Shown here: positions 1 to 12,680 of the stretch, in pieces
Layout: every line of letters starts with the position of its first letter
Numbering within the stretch: position 1 is the first letter of the stretch
DNA from: JAMXLO01 sp963818775
GTDB lineage: Bacteria; Pseudomonadota; Alphaproteobacteria; Acetobacterales; Acetobacteraceae
Assembly (NCBI GenBank): GCA_963818775.1
Contig: CAWFUF010000010.1
Coordinates: 1 to 64,000 of the forward strand
Length of the DNA stretch: 64,000 bases
Direction of reading: 5' to 3'
The notes under the pieces: model-generated
The model's database searches: none
What the model was told of the DNA's origin: nothing
The model's input: only the letters and a program-made list of their open reading frames with translations
Program-made: the position numbers and the translations under genes

Positions 1-2
1 AG

Positions 3-203
3 CGGCTTTCGCATTACGGTCTGAAGAAATGGATTGACCGGCTCATCGGGACCGGCGGAAAACGGTACAAGTTCAAATTCTGGAATGACTGCCTGGATCG
101 TATTCCAGTCGGCCCGCGTAATATCTCACCTTCCGAGATCGCCACTGCGCCTCTCCGGGCAAAATTGAGATCGCAGTCACAGTTGCCTCCCTGGAATCTC
201 TGA
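3..203 (+). CDS. C-terminal 66 residues of an unidentified protein (partial)
   Basis: An open frame enters from the left edge and stops at TGA 201-203. The peptide is basic and aromatic (for example KKWIDRLI, YKFKFWND) and ends PPWNL, which looks like real protein rather than a shadow frame. It runs opposite to, and ends 30 bases before the stop of, the DUF499 gene, so the two would be convergent. No family is recognised. It could belong to the same defence island, but nothing in the sequence shows that. Confidence 0.4.
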   Translation, partial: RLSHYGLKKWIDRLIGTGGKRYKFKFWNDCLDRIPVGPRNISPSEIATAPLRAKLRSQSQLPPWNL

Positions 204-233
204 TCCTACGTGTGCGCCAGTTCGCATGACCTG

Positions 234-2988
234 CTACTCGACTTTCACTGCCTCGCCCAGACTAAGTTCTGTCAGGATCTGTCGAAGCTCGATCGCAAGA
301 CCACTCGCCGAGTCAGCCGCGACTGTGACTGAGAACTCCAGGCCGATCTTGAGCTCCGACCCCGATCGCAGCTTCGGCAGGATTCTCGTGCCGAGGCGAT
401 TCCACACCTCCGGAGGGATGACTCCTGCGATGTGTAGCGTTCGGGTTGAAGCGGGCGCCTCGGGTGCGGGGCCGGGCGTTGGGCCTGGCTCAGGCGTCGG
501 CGTGACGCCGGCTCCGGCTCAGGCTCTGGAGCTGGAGCGGGTGTCGCAGGCTGCCCCGCCCTGATCGCTTCGCGCTCTGGCCTTCCGCAACAGGAACACG
601 CCTGGCTCGAAGGCTACTTCATCAGGGGCAACCATCTCCTGGTACCACATCCGCTCGTACCCACCATCCGTCCCCTTGCCCGACGCCAGGCCGAAATCGC
701 CTCGCGTGACGAACTCGACGATCTTGGCCTTCAGGGTAGCGTCCGGATCGATGAGGCGCGTCAGCGACCCATTGAGAAAACTCTGCCGGAGGCTGGCAAG
801 CGGCCAGGCACCGGAGTCCTTGAGCGCGGGCGGCCAATTGCGCTCGATGTAGCCGGCACCGACAGACTCATTCAGGAGCGCTTCGGACTTGAGCGCCGCA
901 ATGACGCGTCCGCAGAGCGTCTCGCCACTCGATGAGTGCCCCGCGCCCAGGTCGATGGCCTTGAGCCCGTCCGCTTCCTGGCTATCTGCGATGACCGCAA
1001 AGCGGTAGTCGCCCCACACCTCGTCCTTGGCGGCGCCTTCCGCGTCCTTGACCTTCGACTGCAGGTCCGCCCTGTCATTTCGATCGAACTCGCCGCCGAG
1101 CGTGCCATCCGCAACATCACGGGCGACCCGTTTCCACGCAAGCGCCAGCTCCACCTTCTCGCGCACGTCCCGTCCGGGCTTCTTGAGACACCACACGAGC
1201 GCGCCCGGATAGAGGCGCGGCGACTTCCCGCGATTCCGAGTCCATTCGGCGAGCTGTGCGCGCAGCGGGCCAGCGCCGGACCACTCCGCCTCGGGATCGG
1301 CGACAACAAGTGTCAGCCTCGGCCGATCGGGAATATCCGTGCCATCTTTTGGGAAGCGTTCGACGCCGGATGCTGGCGCCACGCAGAAACTCGTCTTCCA
1401 CGAGCTTGCGTATGGCGGGCTTGACTTCGGTTTCCTCGTCGAGCGACGCACGCCTGTCGCTGACAACCTTCTTCATGGTCGGCTGATATCCTATCCGGAA
1501 CCCGTCCGTTCCTATTTTGCGCAAGAAATAGGAACGATCTTCGAGGGCGAACGCGGCGTTGTCGATCGTTGTCGTGTCCAACTCGGGCTCGCCCAGGGCG
1601 AAGCGCAGCTCCGGGAGATGCGCCGCCTTGTCCGTCTGACCCACCGATGATTCGAACAAGATCGCGGTTCACGCGCCGATGGATGTCGATCAGCGGCTCA
1701 TTTCGTGTCAGCATCCAATGCCTTGCTCTGGGCCTACTCGCCGGCAATGTCGGTGTCGATGGCCACATCAGCCGCGGACTCGCCGAGCTCGTCCGAAAAC
1801 CACACCTCGGAAACCCGGCTCGGCCAGCGGCGCCGAGCCAAGCGTGATGAACGGCTCGTTACGTGCCTTGGTGAATGCGTCCTTAGCAGCGAGCGATATC
1901 CATTGTGCCAGCATCGCCAGCGTGCCGCGCGTCTGTTGGTATTGCGGAAGCGACTGCCACTTCCGCTGGAAGACGAGAGCGTCGCCGGATGGAACGGGTA
2001 ACATAATTCGAATCGACGCTGAAGGAACTCTCGTGCCTTGGTCTCGGTGGCAGTCGAATCTACCGCGGTCCATTCAGGCGGAAGTTGAGCGGACGCTCAG
2101 AACACCAGTCGCCAAACGCCCGTGCGACGTTCTTCCGGATCTTCTCGCTGCCGAGATCCTGAAACAGGCGTCGTCGCACGACCTCGCTGATCTCGGTTTC
2201 ACGTCACGATGAGATCCTGCTCGACCGGCGAACTACCTCGAGATCCTGTCCTGCCATTGCTGATCCCATTCGGTCAGCTCGACCTGGCTGCGGGGCAGGC
2301 CGAGACGCAAGTGCCATGCGAGGTGCCGGTCATCGCGACGGTAAGATTCTGGATGAACGAGTGGAACGATCGGCGCTAGCGCGGTGGCGGTTAAGGAAGT
2401 TCAGAACCTCGTCGAAGAGCAGCAGGACAGGGGGCTCAGCCGCCTGAAAGACCTGTGATATGGCATCAGTGCCAGGCGGGGTGGTCTTCGCCGCCACCCC
2501 GAGCGCCTCAACGCCTCTGTCACCGGCAAGCTGGCGAGCGATGTCGATCCAGGGAGTTTCACGGCCCTCGCGAGGGTCCCAGGCGTTGCCTACGAACACG
2601 GCGACCCTCGCCTTCGGCACAGACGTGATGCCGACCTCCCGCAGGAGGTCTGGAATGCTCGAGTAGGTTGCCGCCACCTCACCGTTGTTCGCCAGGTGGT
2701 AGAGTGTGGTCAACGTGTGCGTCTTGCCGCCACCGAACTGGGTAATGAGCGCGAGCACTGGCGCGGCATTGTCAGTGCGGCCGGAAAGCCGGCGGAGCAC
2801 CATCCCAACGTGCTCGCGCAATGCCCGCGTGAACCAGGTGCGGGCGAAGAAGAGGTCGGGCTTCCGATAGTCGTCCGGTGCCGTCCCGGCGACAACCTGT
2901 TCGAGCGCAATTGCAAACTCGTCCGGATTGAACGATCCCCTTCTCGAACTTCCTGGCGCGGCGTCGCGATCTTATACCACGGTTCCAT
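234..2988 (-). pseudogene. DUF499-family AAA+ ATPase, broken by several frameshifts
   Basis: The large ATPase of helicase-methylase-ATPase defence loci. It starts at ATG 2988 behind GGGGGAAG. The first frame (to about 2330) carries the Walker A GGGKTH near residue 83 and a Walker B LLLFDE followed by NFLNRH. The protein then continues in pieces at about 2073-1768, 1659-1350 and 1466-560. The last roughly 70 codons (including PPEVWNRLGTRILPKL and ending GEAVKVE) are in yet another frame, stopping at 234-236. Amino-acid sequence between the breaks is well preserved, so the indels are recent or are sequencing errors. A Pro/Gly-rich linker lies before the C-terminal piece. At about 918 codons it is a little short for the family, so some coding sequence may be missing around 2075-2330. 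It is the last gene of the minus-strand island operon and begins 12 bases after the previous stop. Confidence 0.8.
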
Positions 2989-2999
2989 TCCGCTTCCCC

Positions 3000-3961
3000 C
3001 TATGGTCTCTGCACACGCGCGAACAGGTCGGATGCCGACAACTTCAGTTGGGCCAAATTGCCATAGGCCACCGGCTCAAAGTCGCGATCGGCGCCGTACA
3101 TCCGATAGCGGATGCCATCGGTGACCATCACATCGCGTGGCAGTCCGAGCGTCTCAACGTAGCGTTTGGCTTGCTCCCTTGCGCCTTCGATGCCGTCGCC
3201 GAAGCGTTTTGCTTCGATAATGAACCGGCACGAACCTGCGGTGCGTGGCAGGGCGCGGAAAACCGCTACATCAATATTGTGCCATTGGACGGCGATCTGC
3301 TCCACCGACCAGCCAAGGCCGCGCAGCAACGGCACGACGAAATGAGCAATCATTTCGTCCTCGCTTGGCGCTCTCCGAACCCGTCCGGATTCCAATAGAG
3401 AGGCTGGAGATCCCTTGCTCGAGCGACAAGATTCGCGATAAATCCGGCACCTCTGCGAGAGGTGCCTCGGCTGTCGGCAAATCAGGTAACGGTACCGTCT
3501 GCAAGCGGTCGGCGGCGAGTTTACAAATCGCTCCGCGAAATCCACGACCTCTTGGTCCCGTAGCGGGAAAAGCGCGCCGGATTGCCGCCGAACACCGCCC
3601 GGTCGAAGCGATGCTCATGGGGAAGGCGGCACCAGCGCATTCTTCTGGCGTGTTGGAGTTCCCAGCCGTTGACATCGTCGAAGGCGTGCTCGAATGAATA
3701 AGCAGATGCCACTAGCCCCATAGCGATGATCGTGCGCGTTCCGTTGCGCAACACGAACACGTCACCAACCTTTGCCTCGGACGCAAAGCGCCGAATGTAA
3801 CTGCCCTCGAACTCCCCGTCCTTACTTTCCGGGGTCCAGAGCCCGGCCCAGCCCGGTCCGAGCAGAGCGACGCCGTACTTCAAGAACGTCTCAGTGTACG
3901 ACCGCATCGCATTCCCAGCGGCAATCTGCCATACGGATCGCGAAGGTTGGTTCCCGCTCAT
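3000..3961 (-). pseudogene. Protein with HsdR-type N-terminal nuclease domain, frameshifted
   Basis: It starts at ATG 3961, two bases after the stop of the DUF1156 methylase gene, so it is translationally close-coupled. Residues 1 to about 140 (GPGWAGLW, KVGDVFVLRNG) look like a small beta-rich module. After frame changes near 3550, 3500 and 3390 the C-terminal part reads FIIEAKRFGDGIE...QAKRYVETLG...VTDGIRYRMY. That is the pattern of the type I restriction enzyme R-subunit N-terminal domain, with E-x-K as part of the PD-(D/E)xK nuclease core. Its likely role is the nuclease or DNA-binding partner of the methylase and helicase. The nuclease reading rests on the motif only. At least two indels break it. 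Confidence 0.62.
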
Positions 3962-6603
3962 TTTATCGCGGCACCGCTAGTAGCATCGCGTCGAGCAGTC
4001 GCTTTTCCTCGCTACCCTTCGGGTAGAGCGCCGATAGGGCGTTCGCCAGGCGTTCAGGTCGGGGCCGCGTTCCTGTTCAGCCTTGAGCAGCGCCCGAAGT
4101 GCTTCGTACACCCGCCCAGCCTGGAGCAGCATAGCCGCGTGGACACGATCGAGCGTTGTGGCCTTGAGAGCGGTCGTCAGGCTCGCATCCGAAAACTCGG
4201 TGCCGGTGCGCCCGCTGTCACGACGTACGCCGCGTCCGCGAATCGTTGGAGTTGCCTCTATCTCGGGAAACAGCATTCCCTGGAGCGGGTTGGGGCCAAG
4301 CACTATCGCCAACTCAAGGCGGAGGCCACCGCCTGCGCGCCGTCCTCGCCAAATAGCTGCTTCGCACGCTCGGCGATCGGCAGAAGGCGCACGACCCCTT
4401 TCTTGGTCTCGATGATACGATGTTCCCACTTGGGGAGATCGATACCGAGCGGCTGGGCGAAGCGGCGGACAACGTCGAAGATCAGAGTGAACCCCTTGGC
4501 CTTGCCGGTGGTCCTTCCGTCGCTATCCTCTTCCTCCCCGCCATCGTCCTCCGCTGCTGCCTCGCCCTCGCCTCCGTTCTCGGGCGCATCTACATCGGTA
4601 ATCTGTAATGTCCAGAGGAACAGCGCGGTTAGACGCGCGTCCTCTTCGACGGCCCCGGCGGCACCATTCCGTGCACGGGATTCGGCAGTTTACCAAGGAC
4701 CTGGGCCAGTGCACTGCGGCCAACGACCTCCCAGACCTTCTCCAGATACGTGTCGAGCTTGACTTCGCTCCCCTCCGCAGTTTCGACACTGGAATAGCGG
4801 CTGAAAATTTCTAACGCAGGGCCGATACAAGCGAATACGAGATCTGCGCCGCGTACACCTTCGCCTTGGAGGCGCTCCATCCAATCGCCGACACGCGTCG
4901 GAAGTTCCTGTAGGACATTACTCCAGTCACCAATGCCTGCATCTTCCGGGCGGGGGCGGCAAATCAAGTGGACACTGGTAGCGAGCGCCGCAGACTCTTG
5001 GGCGCGCAAACGTGAATAACGCTCCGTTGCAAGTGGCCACGAACCTGTAATTGTCCAGCCACCGCGGATCATACCCGAGAGGAGCGCCTCCCAGCCTTCC
5101 GTGGTCTTGTGAGCGAATACTACGGCGCCAACACATCTTCGCGCAGTATCTTCGCCCCTGGGCAAAGGCCTTGCCATCGTCTCCTCGAACCACCCGCCGT
5201 CCTTCGGCCGTCCGTGATCCCGCTTAGTTTCGTCCTGTACCGCCTCACGCGCCTTTGGTGTAAGTCGATCGTAGGGTCAAAAGGATCGCGCAGCAGTGGA
5301 TGATTTAGCAACGCTCGCTTGAACCATACGAAAAAGAAGTCAGATAGATCCGAGTATGTACGCGTTGTAATAGGGTGGATCTGTAAACCATACGGATGCT
5401 GCTTGATCGGCAAGTGGACTGGCGCAGGCATCAGCCAATTGGGTTGGCGACGGCGAAACTCCTGGATGTACGTTACCTCTGCATTCCGCGCTATGTTGTC
5501 GAGTGATTGCGCAAACGACGCACTCGAATCGCTGAGAATGTTGCTTTCCGCAAAGTCCCACGCCATCGGAACAGCATTGCCCTTGAATAGCTGATTGGGG
5601 CACTCGACCCCAACGCTCCAGTTCACGAGGCTGTTGCATCGGTCTGCTAGCTTGGTGCAGACCATGGCCAATAGAACCTTCAACGTATCTGGTACATGCG
5701 ACGCCACAATGGACTCGATCAGGGTAACAAACGCGGCTTTCTGTCGAGCCATGAAGAGATCGCCCCAATGGAGCATGCCGTATCGCTGAACACGAAAGCC
5801 AAGCGTGCCGATGGGCGGGAGCGGTTCGTCCGGCACCGGACAAATGCATTGCTCGCCGCTGCGTTCCCATTCGGACTTAACGCCAGCGATGCGTGCTTGC
5901 GCCTGTGTACCGCTTCGTAATCACGCTCGGTGGGTAGCCTGAATTGGCGGCCACTTTGACCGGATCGGAGTGTCACAACGGCTAATATCCGGGCTCCTCC
6001 CATACGCCGGCCGTGAGGATCGAAGTGGACATCGGCTCCGCCATGTTGAGCTGAAAGTTGGGTCGGTGTTCGCGGACTCTTCTTGTTGCCTGGCAACACC
6101 GTTCCGCAACAAGGGCAGATCACGCTCGCATTGTTGCCCTTTGCTTTCGTTCCTGGCAAAGCGATAAAGCCATCACGAGGTCCTCGCTACCTTCGCCGCG
6201 GGCAATTCGAAATGAGATGGGTCCCCCCATTGGTTTACTATCTACAAGTAGGACCACACTTCGCCCGGTTGGACTCTCGCGGAAGTACTGGGCACCCTGC
6301 GCCCCCTTCTTTGAGAGCCAAGAGGTTTTGTATATTGGGATTTCTGCACCACACTTCGGTGCCTCACACCGAACCGTGCGTGCCCAAAGATATGCAATTG
6401 GTGCCGCGCCGTCAGGGTCGGTCGGTTAAGATCGGCTAACTCAATTTCCACCTGCTTTTTGATCTCAGTTCCAACTCGGCGCAGGTCTTCCGCAAGCGTT
6501 GGGCCGTACTCGGAATGTCCTCCAGTACTGCCTTAAGGATCAGGCACGCGACAGGGTTAAGATCGCTTGCAAACGCCTCGCAGCCGATGCGTATCGCCTC
6601 TAA

Positions 6604-8305
6604 CCTGGATTTCTCAAACGAGAGAGGTGCATCGGGGCTGAGAATCTGAGAAAAGTGTTGTGCGAGAACAGTTTTTTCCAAATCCAGGATGGCCCCGATG
6701 CAGACAGAGTGTAGCGCGACGCTGTTCGAATTTGAAGCGGTTGAACGGCGAGCGGTGATGGCTGGTTTCGACGGCGGCGACATCACCTCGAACGCGGGGG
6801 CGCTGCTGTTGGGGCAGGTGGATCGTGGCCTTGGACTGATCCGTCGGTTCGCCGGTTGCTTCACCGACCGTCGCGATGCTCGTTACGTTGAGCACCGGGT
6901 TGAGACACTGGTGGGACAGCGGATCTTTGGCCTGGTGCTGGGCTACGAGGACCTCAATGACCACGACGAGCTGCGCAAAGACCCAACATTCGGCGTGCTG
7001 ACCGGCAAGCTGCATCCGGTGCTGCGGTCGGACTGTGAAGCACTGGCGGGCAAGAGCACGCTCAATCGTCTCGAGCACACGCCCAAACGCCATGCCGCGA
7101 AGTATCACAGGATCGATTGTGACGGGCCACAGGTTGACGCGCTGCTGGTCGAGCTTTTCCTGGAGGCGCATGAGCGTGCGCCGCGCGAGATCGTGCTCGA
7201 TCTCGACAATACCGACATTCCGCTGCACGGCGCTCAGGAAGGCCGGTTCTTCCATGGTTATTATGACGCGTATGCTACCTGCCGCTCTACGTGTTCTGCG
7301 GCCGGCATCTGTTGCTGGCCCGGCAGCGGCGTGCGAATGTTGCCGGCAGCGATGGCGCGATCGAAGAGATGACGCGCATCATCGGCCAGATCCGCCAGAC
7401 GTGGCCGCGCGTGCGCATCATTCTGCGCGGTGACAGCGGCTTCGCCAACGAGCCGCTGATGCGGTGGTGCGAGGAGCATCGCGTCGATTATGTGTTCGGT
7501 CTGGCACGCAATTCCCGCCTGGAGGCCGCGCTCGGCAAACAGGGTGCCGAGGCCAGGCGCCTGTGCCTGGCCTCGGGCAAGCCCGCCCGGGTGTTCCGTG
7601 ACTTCCGCTATCGCACGCGTGACAGCTGGTGCCGCAAACGGCGCGTTGTCGGCAAGGCCGAGCACACGCCGGACGGTGCCAATCCTCGCTTTGTCGTCAC
7701 CTCGCTCAAACACGCCCGCATGGCCGATCCCCGTGCCCTCTACGAGGACCTGTACTGCGCCCGTGGCGAGGCCGAGAACCGCATTGGCGAGCAGTTCGAA
7801 CTGTTCGCAGATCGTGCCTCGTCCGCCACCATGATGGCCAACCAACTGCGCATGTGGTTCTCGGCGATGGCCTACGTGTTGGTCGATACGTTACGCCGCG
7901 TCGGTCTGCACTTTACTCAGTTCGCCGATGCCTCGGCGCAGACCATCCGTCTCAAACTCCTGAAGCTCGGCGCCCAGGTGCGACCAGCGTGCGGCGCATT
8001 CACTTCGCCATGGCCTCGGGATGCCCCAACAAGATCGAGTTCGAACTCGCGTACATCTATCTCCAGCGCGCGTTCAGCTCTGCGTAGGTGCGGCCCACGT
8101 CAGACAACCCGGACACCGACGCCCTAGCCACGACACATGCCTTCTCCCACCCGCATGGCGGGAAAGACATAACCTCCGGACTCGCATTGCGCGAGACAAA
8201 TGAAAAATACCCCCATAGGCCCGGGTGGCGGCCTTCGCATGCTGAAAGCAACCGCTGACAGCCTCGTTCACAGAATAAATGTCGGCCGCGTTTGAGAAAT
8301 CCAGG
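6604..8305 (+). mobile_element. IS1380-family insertion sequence with intact ends
   Basis: The left end CCTGGATTTCTCAAACG (6604-6620) is the exact reverse complement of the right end (8289-8305), giving 17-bp perfect terminal inverted repeats. CTAA stands directly outside both ends (6600-6603 and 8306-8309) as a 4-bp target duplication. The length of 1,702 bp, the 4-bp duplication and the transposase type all fit IS1380. The element sits inside the SAM-binding motif of the DUF1156 methylase gene. The ends are intact, but the transposase is frameshifted, so it could move only with help in trans. Confidence 0.93.
6698..8087 (+). pseudogene. IS1380-family transposase, two frameshifts
   Basis: DDE transposase of the IS1380 group. 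The start is ATG 6698 (MQTECSATLFEFE) with AGGA upstream. The first segment has the family signatures GFDGGDITSNAGALLL, YEDLNDHDELRKDP and VLDLDNTD. After FFHGYYDAY (about 7270) one base is missing and the frame moves to LARQRR...IILRGDSGF...YVFGLARN, which includes the second catalytic region. A second shift near 7980 leads to the C-terminal IHFAMASGCPNKIEFELAY and the stop at 8085-8087. A functional protein would need both shifts repaired. Confidence 0.85.
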
Positions 8306-8643
8306 CTAAGGGGATAGAACCGCCACCCGCAAAGGGGTCCACGACTAGAGGCGGCTCCTCGCCGTGTGCGGCTTTCACCAGCGCTCGGCTGACGTCCAAG
8401 TAAGTACGATTTGCCGCAAGCGTCCAACTGGCAAAATCAGCGATGAACTTGAGTAGCGCCTTCCGTAGTTCATTATCGGCGGTGTCCGGGTTGTCTGCCG
8501 GGCACCGTACGCAAGAGCTGAACGCGCGCTTGGAGATTGAACTCTTCCGGGCAGTGCGGATCGCACGGATCGGGCAAGAGCAGCGCCAGCAGCATCGCCC
8601 GGCAAGCCGCCAGCGGCCGCCGCGCCCACCAGAGATGCAGGGT

Positions 8644-8675
<32 letters not shown>

Positions 8676-8777
8676 CGCGGCATGCTTCGAGACGACGGCA
8701 ATCGGGAAGTCCACCTCGGCCAGGCGCTTGCATTCCTTGGGAATCATGGGCCGGGCCGAAAGGAGGTCTGCTCTTCG

Positions 8778-11700
8778 CTAAGTCCCATCGGATTCGATCA
8801 TCGCGTCCACCGACAGGTAGTAGTGCGCGACCTTGGTCACTTCCATCCATTCCAGGCGGGCCGGGTCGCGGATCGGCTCGCGCAGTCGCGGCGTCGTGTT
8901 GCAGTGGGTGACGACGTAGAGCCAGTAGCAGTCGCGGCGGTCCTCGGCCACGCGCTGTTCGTTCGGGGTGAGCAGCACGCTGCCAGTCGATGTCGCCGAT
9001 GCCCTTGACCTCGATCAGCCGCAGATCGCCCGATCGAGGTCGAGGCTGGTGATGTCGTAGCCGAGGTTCTTCTCGGACACGTCGAAGACCTGCCGGCCCT
9101 GTGCCTGCTCGTGTTCCATGACCACGCGCATGGCGGTGGCCTCGGTCTCGGGGTTGGGCCGAAGGCGGCGGACCTCCGGCGACGCCCGGTCGGGGTGCGG
9201 CAGGACAAGGATCGACTGGTGAGCCGTTCGACCGCCTGGAGGGTGAGCGACCGCTGCTGCTCGAGTTCCTGCGGCGGCGGTCGCGGCGGGCCAGCAACTC
9301 CGTGTGCCGCGTCTCGGCCTGCGCCATGCCGGCCTTCGGCCCCTGGGCAGCTTCTTCTCGACTTCGGCGGCCGCGCGGCCGATCTCCTCGTCCGCTCTCT
9401 GGAAGCAGTTCGGTCAGCGAAGCTCGAGTGGTCGGCGATCCGGTCCACCTCGGTGAGCCGTTCCTTGCGGACCTCGTCGAGGAACGGCCGCAGCCCGTGT
9501 TCGTGCAGCCAGGCCGACGCTTCCGGCAGGTGGGCGACGGCGGGAGCGGGTCGGGCGGCTCGGCTGGGGTGAGGTCGCCCAGGACGGCCGGCTCGCGGAG
9601 CCGCGGTCCGTCCGTCGCTGATCTCGACGGCGAACATCCGTTCGTGGATGACGTGCCCGAGGCCATCGACGACGCGGGCGCGGTAGAAGTCGATGCGGCC
9701 GGGCGCTTCGTGTGCCAGCGAGAAGAAGCACGCCCCCTTCTTGAAGTCCTCCTGCGACTGAGCATAGCGTGTGCCGGCGGACCGCCTCGAACAGCGGGTG
9801 GCCGGGCGTGACCCATTCCAGGTTGTTCGTCGTCGGCCGTCTCGCGGTCGGTGGAAGCCGCGGATACTTCGCCAGAGCGACGGCAGCCGCCAGTCCGGGT
9901 TCTGCTCGTAGTTCCGGAGCACCGTCGGCGTGCGGCCGGATCGAAGGTGTGCGGGAGCGACGGCACGGCCTTGAGGGTGAGCGGCGACGAACTCGGCCGC
10001 GTCGGACAGGAAGCGGGCGATGGTCTCGGGGACGACGCGGCGTTCCTGTGCCTTGCGCCCGGCGCTCGATCAGCATCTCCAGGTTGAGCTTCTTGGTGCA
10101 AGCCTTCCAGCGCGTTCTGGCAGATGGCCCGGAACTGGTCTTCGTCCACGTTGCGCAGCAGCCGGTCTTCGAGGTCGGCGTCGCCAAGCTTGCCGGCGTA
10201 GTAGTCGCGCAGGACGCGCTCGATCTGGGCGGCGGGCAGAACCTCGCCGACGACGTTGAAGACCGCGTCGTCGTTCGAGGGCGTTGCGAATCTCCTGCAG
10301 CTTCTCGAGCAGCCGTTGGAGCACGCGGCCTTCGATGGTGTTGGTCGCGACGAAGTTGAAGATCAGGCAGTCTTGGTCTGGCCGTAGCGGTGGATGCGGC
10401 CCATCCGCTGTTCGAGCCGGTTGGGGTTCCACGGGATGTCGTAGTTGAACAGGATGTTGCAGCACTGGAGGTTGATGCCTTCGCCGGCCGCCTCGGTCGC
10501 GACGAGGACCTGGATCGCCCCTTCGCGGAATTGCTGTTCGGCGTGCAGCCGGGTGCCGGGGTCGTCGCGCGAGCCGATGTGCATGCTGCCGTGGATCGTG
10601 CCGACGCGGAAGCCCCACTCGACTCAGCTCTTGCGACGAGATAGTCGAGCGTGTCCTTGAACTCGGTGAAGAGCAGGAGCCGCTGGTCCGGGTTGTCGAA
10701 GAAGCCCTGCTGCCTGCATCAGGTTCTTGAGCCGGGAGAGCTTCGCTTCGCACGCCCGCTGTCCTCGACCGCCTTCGCCTGCACGGCGAGTTGCTTGAGT
10801 TCGGCGATCTCGTCCCGAACCTGCTCGGGGTTCCCGGCGAGGCGTGATCGCCTCCAGCATGTGCTTCCAGCCGTTCGCGGTCGGCCTCCTCCATTTCGTC
10901 CAGTTCGTCCGCGTCGGGCAGGTCCGGCGGCGCGTAGCGGGCGATCTCCTGGGCCTTCTTCAGCCTTCGTCGAGCCGCCTGGCCCGGTTCTCCAGCGAGC
11001 GGCGCAGCGCGTAGGTGCTCGACGCCAGCCGGCGCTGGTACAGGGCCATCAGGAAGCCGACGGCGCGGGCACGGGGGTCGTCGCCGTTCGGCCGCCGCCC
11101 GGTGCGCACTGCGCGCTTCACGAACGCGCGTCACCTCTCGGTAGAGCTCGAACTCGGCGCCGTCGATCTGGAAATCGACCGTGTGCGGGATGCGCTTGGT
11201 GAAGATCTTCTTGGCGACCCAGGTGCCGTCCGGCTGCCGCTCGGGGAAGTAGACCATCGCCTCCTTGGTCCGGCGCAGGTAGAACGGGGCGCGGCGGCGG
11301 TCCATCGCCTCGCGGATCGACTTCACGTCGGCGTAGGCGTCCGCATCGAGGAGTTGCAGGAACAGGCTGAAGTTGGCCGGGTCGCCCTTGTGCGGCGTCG
11401 CGGTCAGCAGGAGCAGGTGGTCGCGAGATGTCCCGCAGCAGTTCGCCGAGGGCGTAGCGGCGGTCTTGCGGGACCGGCGGCGACCACGACATGCGGTGCG
11501 CCTCGTCCACGATGACCAAGTCCCAGTGGACCTGCCGCAGGCCGGGCAGGATTTCGTCCGCTTCGCGAGGTCGAGCGAGGTGATGACGCTGCTTGCGTTC
11601 GAGCCACTGGTTGACGCCGAACTGGTCGCGGATGTCGTCGCCCTTGAGGACGACGAACTTCTCGTCGAACTTCTCCTTGAGTTCCCGCTGCCACTGGAAG

Positions 11701-12194
11701 GCGAGGTTGGCGGGGCAGACGATCAGGATGCGCTCGGCACATGCCCCGCAGCTTGAGTTCCTCGGATCAGCAGACCCGGCCATGATGGTCTTGCCGGCGC
11801 CGGCGTCGTCGGCCAGCAGGAAGCGGACGCGGGCGAGCTTCAGCAGATAGTCGTAGACGGCTTCAAGCTGGTGCGGCAGCGGATCGACACGGGAGATGGA
11901 CAGGCCGAAGTAGGGATCGAACTCGTAGGCGATGCCGAGCGAGTAAGCCTGGATGCCGAGGCGAAGCAGATGCCCGTCGCCGTTGAACGAGTGCCGCGGG
12001 TCCAAGACCGTGAGCCGCTCCAGATCTCCAGCGGTTATCGCGACCTTTCGGAAACGCTCTGAGTTCGTGCCCACGAGGCCGACCGTCCAACTGGACGCGC
12101 CACTAATTTGGACAGTTTCCACCCTCATCGGCTCGTTGAATAGCGGACCGACAAGAACTTGGCCGACACAAGGCGGAAGCTTTTCGTTCGTCAC
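8778..12194 (-). pseudogene. SNF2-type helicase with DUF3883-like C-terminus, many frameshifts
   Basis: A superfamily 2 ATPase of the SNF2/RapA type, expected to translocate on DNA in a defence complex. It starts at ATG 12194. Visible motifs are Walker A DDAGAGKTIMAG (about residue 130), VIVDEAHRMSW (DEAH box), motif V ATEAAGEGINLQ and motif VI QRMGRIHRYGQ (around 10400-10500). The tail reads IEVKG and RRDCYWLYVVTHC, as in DUF3883, with the stop at 8778-8780. The gene is about 1,139 codons, but its reading frame changes many times, sometimes twice within 75 bases (for example near 11780). Most of the protein sequence can still be read across the breaks. The gene ends 30 bases before the methylase start. 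Confidence 0.82.
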
Positions 12195-12249
12195 GGGCTA
12201 TTCTCGTATGGCGTGGCAGTTTTGTTGCCTTTGCGCTTCGTCACCTTGC

Positions 12250-12680
12250 CTAGAGTGCGGACTTCGACGTGTCGGGCTTTTCAGCACGAAAAGCATCGCC
12301 CTTCGTCGATCGCGCTAGGGAAAGCTCAACGATGCGGTGAATAATTCGGCCGGCGTCCTTCCATTTCATGACAAGTTTCCCAGGGTCCATGCCGTACTGG
12401 GCGACGACGTCGTTGGACTGTTCGATATCGAGCCTGGACAATTCTTGCCGCAGGACATCTTCACCCTGTCGGGCTAAAACCAACGGGTCGATAACTGATG
12501 GAGTTCGCCGACCTCCCTTTCGGTGAACATCGGTGCCCCCCATGTCCTCGTCGGTGGCGAGGAGGCCCGGCTGCTCTGACCAGTCAGGGCGGCTTCCAGC
12601 TGACGGCGAAAGCCGCTGTTGCGCTCAGCTTCGTCCGCAATCACGCTGGCAAGCGAGGCCAACTTTTCTCGTAAACTCAT
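12250..12680 (-). pseudogene. Small conserved island protein, frameshifted
   Basis: It starts at ATG 12680 (MSLREKLASLASVIADEAER), overlapping the stop of the preceding small gene in an ATGA junction. The first frame runs to about 12530. After a one-base shift the protein continues as DPLVLARQGEDVLRQELS... and KLVMKWKDAGRIIHRIVELS, stopping at 12250. The whole product would be about 140 residues, acidic and helical. It stands 55 bases before the helicase start and travels with it, so it is probably an accessory subunit or regulator. No catalytic motif is visible. Confidence 0.55.
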
